This document shows, in pieces, positions 5,460 to 7,256 of a stretch of DNA of 7,256 nucleotides (positions are counted from its first letter, which is position 1; every line of letters starts with the position of its first letter). The stretch is from Thermofilaceae archaeon. GTDB lineage: Archaea; Thermoproteota; Thermoprotei; Thermofilales; Thermofilaceae. Under the pieces are notes generated by a model. That model was given only the letters and a program-made list of their open reading frames with translations. It searched no databases and had not been told where the DNA came from. Position numbers and translations under genes: made by a program. The stretch spans positions 1 through 7,256 of the forward strand of contig JALVKT010000181.1 in the NCBI GenBank assembly GCA_027027675.1, in the 5' to 3' direction.

Positions 5460-6267
5460 CCAGAGGCTCGCTCTCCGCAGGGTCATAAAGACGAGGTGCC
5501 CCCGCTGCGGCAGGGACATAGTAGTCAACGTCGGCCCGGACATCCTAGAGGAGGCTAGGAGGAACCCCCTCGGCATGGCGGGAGTCGTCGAGCTCCACGG
5601 CGACCACGCGGCCGTCGTCTACATCGACAGGAACGGGAACGAGAGAGGCGTCAGGGTTTACAGCGTGCTCGCCCGGGGGGCCGAGGAGTACACCGTGTTC
5701 ACGCTGCCGCCGGCGGCGCTTGAGGGCTTCACGAACATCTCGGGCTTCTCCCTGACCCTCAAGAAGCTCAAGATGAAGATACAGGCGATGCTTGGCGAGG
5801 AGGGCGTGTTCCTGCACGCGGTCAAGGGGGACGCGGAGCTCATGCTCGACTTCAAGAGGGACTTCGAGTGGGGCGTCGTTAAGAGGCTCGCAGGCGTGCT
5901 CGTGGACACCATAGACACCAGCTACTCGGAGAACCCCAACGACTACCTAAACGCGATAAGGATCCTCGACGTCATACTGAAGGAGCCGAACTTCCTCTAC
6001 TCCCAGGAGGTGTTCTGGCTCGTCACGAACGCGTCCACCCTCATTGTTAAGACACGCCTCCCCGAGGCTATGCTCTTCAAGAAGTACAGGCCCAGCATGC
6101 TCTTCGAGCGCTACGACGCCCACTTCCTAGCAGAGGTGGCGGACATCCCCAGGGAGAACGTGGCCAAGCTCCTAAAGGTCGGCAACCCCTACGCCGTATA
6201 CTCGAGGGCCGACGCGTTGCTAGCCATGTACAAGAGGGGCATAGTTGACATCGAGGTGGTCGAGTAG
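5452..6267 (+). CDS. Hypothetical protein with CxxC/HxxH zinc-type motif, GTPase neighbour
   Basis: The product is 271 aa from TTG 5452. I do not recognise the full-length family. The N-terminal part carries TRCPRCGRDIVV (C16, C19) and, 29 residues further, LHGDHAAVVYIDRNG (H49, H52). These are the only two cysteines in the protein, so a single Cys2His2 zinc site is a reasonable inference. The rest appears alpha/beta: a basic, amphipathic KKLKMKI segment near 103-109, a helical central part (VVKRLAGVLVDTIDTSY), and a C-terminal region with IPRENVAKLLKVGNPYAVYSR that reads like a small helical domain. No membrane segment is seen. Start choice: TTG 5452 has GGTG at 5442-5445, six bases upstream. 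GTG 5443 (274 aa) is the alternative, with GGAG four bases before it. Either way the start lies inside the GTPase gene. The stop overlaps the next start in TAGTG. A GTPase regulator or adaptor is a guess from context only. Confidence 0.8.
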   Translation: MSSQRLALRRVIKTRCPRCGRDIVVNVGPDILEEARRNPLGMAGVVELHGDHAAVVYIDRNGNERGVRVYSVLARGAEEYTVFTLPPAALEGFTNISGFSLTLKKLKMKIQAMLGEEGVFLHAVKGDAELMLDFKRDFEWGVVKRLAGVLVDTIDTSYSENPNDYLNAIRILDVILKEPNFLYSQEVFWLVTNASTLIVKTRLPEAMLFKKYRPSMLFERYDAHFLAEVADIPRENVAKLLKVGNPYAVYSRADALLAMYKRGIVDIEVVE

Positions 6268-7133
6268 TGGCCGAGCAGGTATACCTCGACTCCACCTTCC
6301 TCCTCTTCCCCGAGCTTAAGAGGGCGATGGAGGCTGTGCTAGAGGAGCATGAGAAGGGCCTGGCCAGCGACGAGGCGGCGGAGCACGCCAGGAACATTAT
6401 CACGAGGCTGGAGAACCTCCAGGTGGAGATGGTGGCGGCGTCGAGGAGGCTCAACGGCGTCGCAGTGCCGATCGAGATGAGGGAGCTTAGCGAGGTGGTC
6501 AGGTACGGCTTCACAGCCCTGAAGAGGATGCTCGTGACGGGCGACTCCAAGTACCACGTGTTCTTCAGCGAGATACTCTACGAGACAAGGCTTTACAGGT
6601 CAGCCTTCACAAACATCCTCACAAGGGCCGCGGAGCTCCTAAACGGCGAGGTGAAGCGCATCATAGAGATAAACGACCCGGCGCCGCTCCTCTCCGTCAG
6701 GGCGGCCTTCAGGCACAGGGCCGAACTCGTAGTCCTCGACACGCCCGACGTCTACGACGACCCGGCCGTCCAGGGCATACAGTCCGACTACATCAAGAAG
6801 TACCTCCTCCCCGGAAAGGTGGCCCCAATAGACGAGTCGCAGAGCTACGAGGGCGACACGGACCTCGTAGCCTTCACCTTCATAGACGCCTGGCGGGTAG
6901 GCTTCTCCCGCCTCCTCGACCACGCCCGCCGCCTGCTAAGGCCTGGCGGAATGCTCGCCGCCGTGGTGCCGCTCAACTCGCGTGAGGGCCTCCGCACCAT
7001 CCTGCGGGCATGGCGCGTCACCGACACCATAGACCCTGAGAGGCTACGGGGCCTCATGGAGGAGAAGGGCTTCACGGACTTCAGGGCGAGGAGCTACGGG
7101 GTGCTCGCAGCGGTCACCGCTACCGCTAAGTAG
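6267..7133 (+). CDS. Helical protein with degenerate methyltransferase-like C-terminal domain
   Basis: The product is 288 aa. GTG 6267 shares one base with the previous stop (TAGTG), and GAGGTGGT (6253-6260) is a strong ribosome site. Residues 1 to about 128 are helical and amphipathic (LKRAMEAVLEEHEKG, IITRLENLQVEMVAASRRL). From about residue 130 the pattern follows a class I SAM-dependent methyltransferase: RIIEI at the first strand, LVVLDTPD (acidic D158) at the second, GDTDLVAFTFID near the fourth, LLRPGGMLAAVVP (RPGG 225-228) at the fifth, and a typical closing GLMEEKGF ... SYGVLAAVTATAK. The glycine-rich SAM loop expected after RIIEI reads NDPAP (136-140), with no glycine at all. It may be a non-catalytic relative with a structural or binding role. 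The fold assignment is by pattern only, and the substrate is unknown. The operon position suggests it works with the GTPase and the zinc-motif protein. Confidence 0.8.
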   Translation: MAEQVYLDSTFLLFPELKRAMEAVLEEHEKGLASDEAAEHARNIITRLENLQVEMVAASRRLNGVAVPIEMRELSEVVRYGFTALKRMLVTGDSKYHVFFSEILYETRLYRSAFTNILTRAAELLNGEVKRIIEINDPAPLLSVRAAFRHRAELVVLDTPDVYDDPAVQGIQSDYIKKYLLPGKVAPIDESQSYEGDTDLVAFTFIDAWRVGFSRLLDHARRLLRPGGMLAAVVPLNSREGLRTILRAWRVTDTIDPERLRGLMEEKGFTDFRARSYGVLAAVTATAK

Positions 7134-7163
7134 GGCCGCCCCTCCTACCTCGGGGTGAAATCT

Positions 7164-7256
7164 TTGAAGGTGCTCTACGTGCCAGAGCCGCTCGACATTG
7201 AACCCGCGCCCGTGCTGGTAGACCTGGACTCCGGGCTACGCGTCCTCCTCGAAGGC
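7164..7256 (+). CDS. Start of a further operon gene, unrecognised (3' end outside window)
   Basis: An open frame runs from TTG 7164 to the window edge (31 codons), beginning MKVLYVPEPLDIEPAP and continuing VLVDLDSGLRVLLEG. It has alternating hydrophobic beta-strand pattern. GGTG at 7154-7157 lies six bases before TTG. GTG 7155 is an in-frame alternative three codons longer. It follows the preceding stop by 30 bases on the same strand with no promoter-like signal between, so it is probably the fourth visible gene of the GTPase operon. Too little is present to name it. Confidence 0.6.
   Translation, partial: MKVLYVPEPLDIEPAPVLVDLDSGLRVLLEG

Noticed and set aside
1..7256. CRISPR arrays, tRNA genes, insertion sequences, attachment sites
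   Set aside because: No regularly spaced repeats, cloverleaf-like arms, transposase motifs or terminal inverted repeats were seen on either strand.

Overview
The window looks like chromosomal DNA of a hyperthermophilic crenarchaeon (Thermoproteota). A Desulfurococcales/Pyrodictiaceae-like source is my inference, not proven. The grounds are high GC by eye, Arg codons dominated by AGG and Ile by ATA, frequent GTG and TTG starts, TATA-like boxes about 25-30 bases before start codons (leaderless style), GGTG-type ribosome sites inside operons, very tight spacing, and a CinA-N-domain protein and a Ras-like GTPase of archaeal character. No tRNA, rRNA, CRISPR array, transposase or phage gene was seen.

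Layout. At 1-238 (+) is the C-terminal end of a protein with a Pro/Gln-rich linker and two four-cysteine zinc ribbons. It converges on a minus-strand pair: a membrane-anchored GT2 glycosyltransferase (2367 to 1240) followed by a stand-alone CinA N-terminal-type protein (1082 to 255). Divergent from the glycosyltransferase is a 52-aa gene (2501-2659, +), apparently leaderless and closed by a perfect hairpin plus T-tract. Next come two unrecognised small proteins in convergent orientation (2713-3030 +, 3495 to 3025 -), whose stop codons share one palindromic CTATAG. At 3613-4812 (+) is a class I/II aminotransferase of the aspartate aminotransferase type.

The most interesting part is 4917-7256 (+). 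A promoter region with two TATA-like boxes leads into a tightly packed operon: a small Ras/Arf/Rab-like GTPase; a 271-aa protein with one CxxC and one HxxH pair; a 288-aa protein whose C-terminal half reads like a class I methyltransferase with its SAM-binding glycine loop gone; and the start of a further gene cut by the window edge. The overlapping reading frames suggest the products are made together. A reasonable hypothesis is an archaeal small-GTPase module with dedicated partners. Its function cannot be read from the sequence.

Several of the longest open frames begin inside or upstream of promoter or terminator signals. I therefore propose shorter starts for five genes (1082, 2367, 2713, 3495, 5452); the longer alternatives are stated in each entry.
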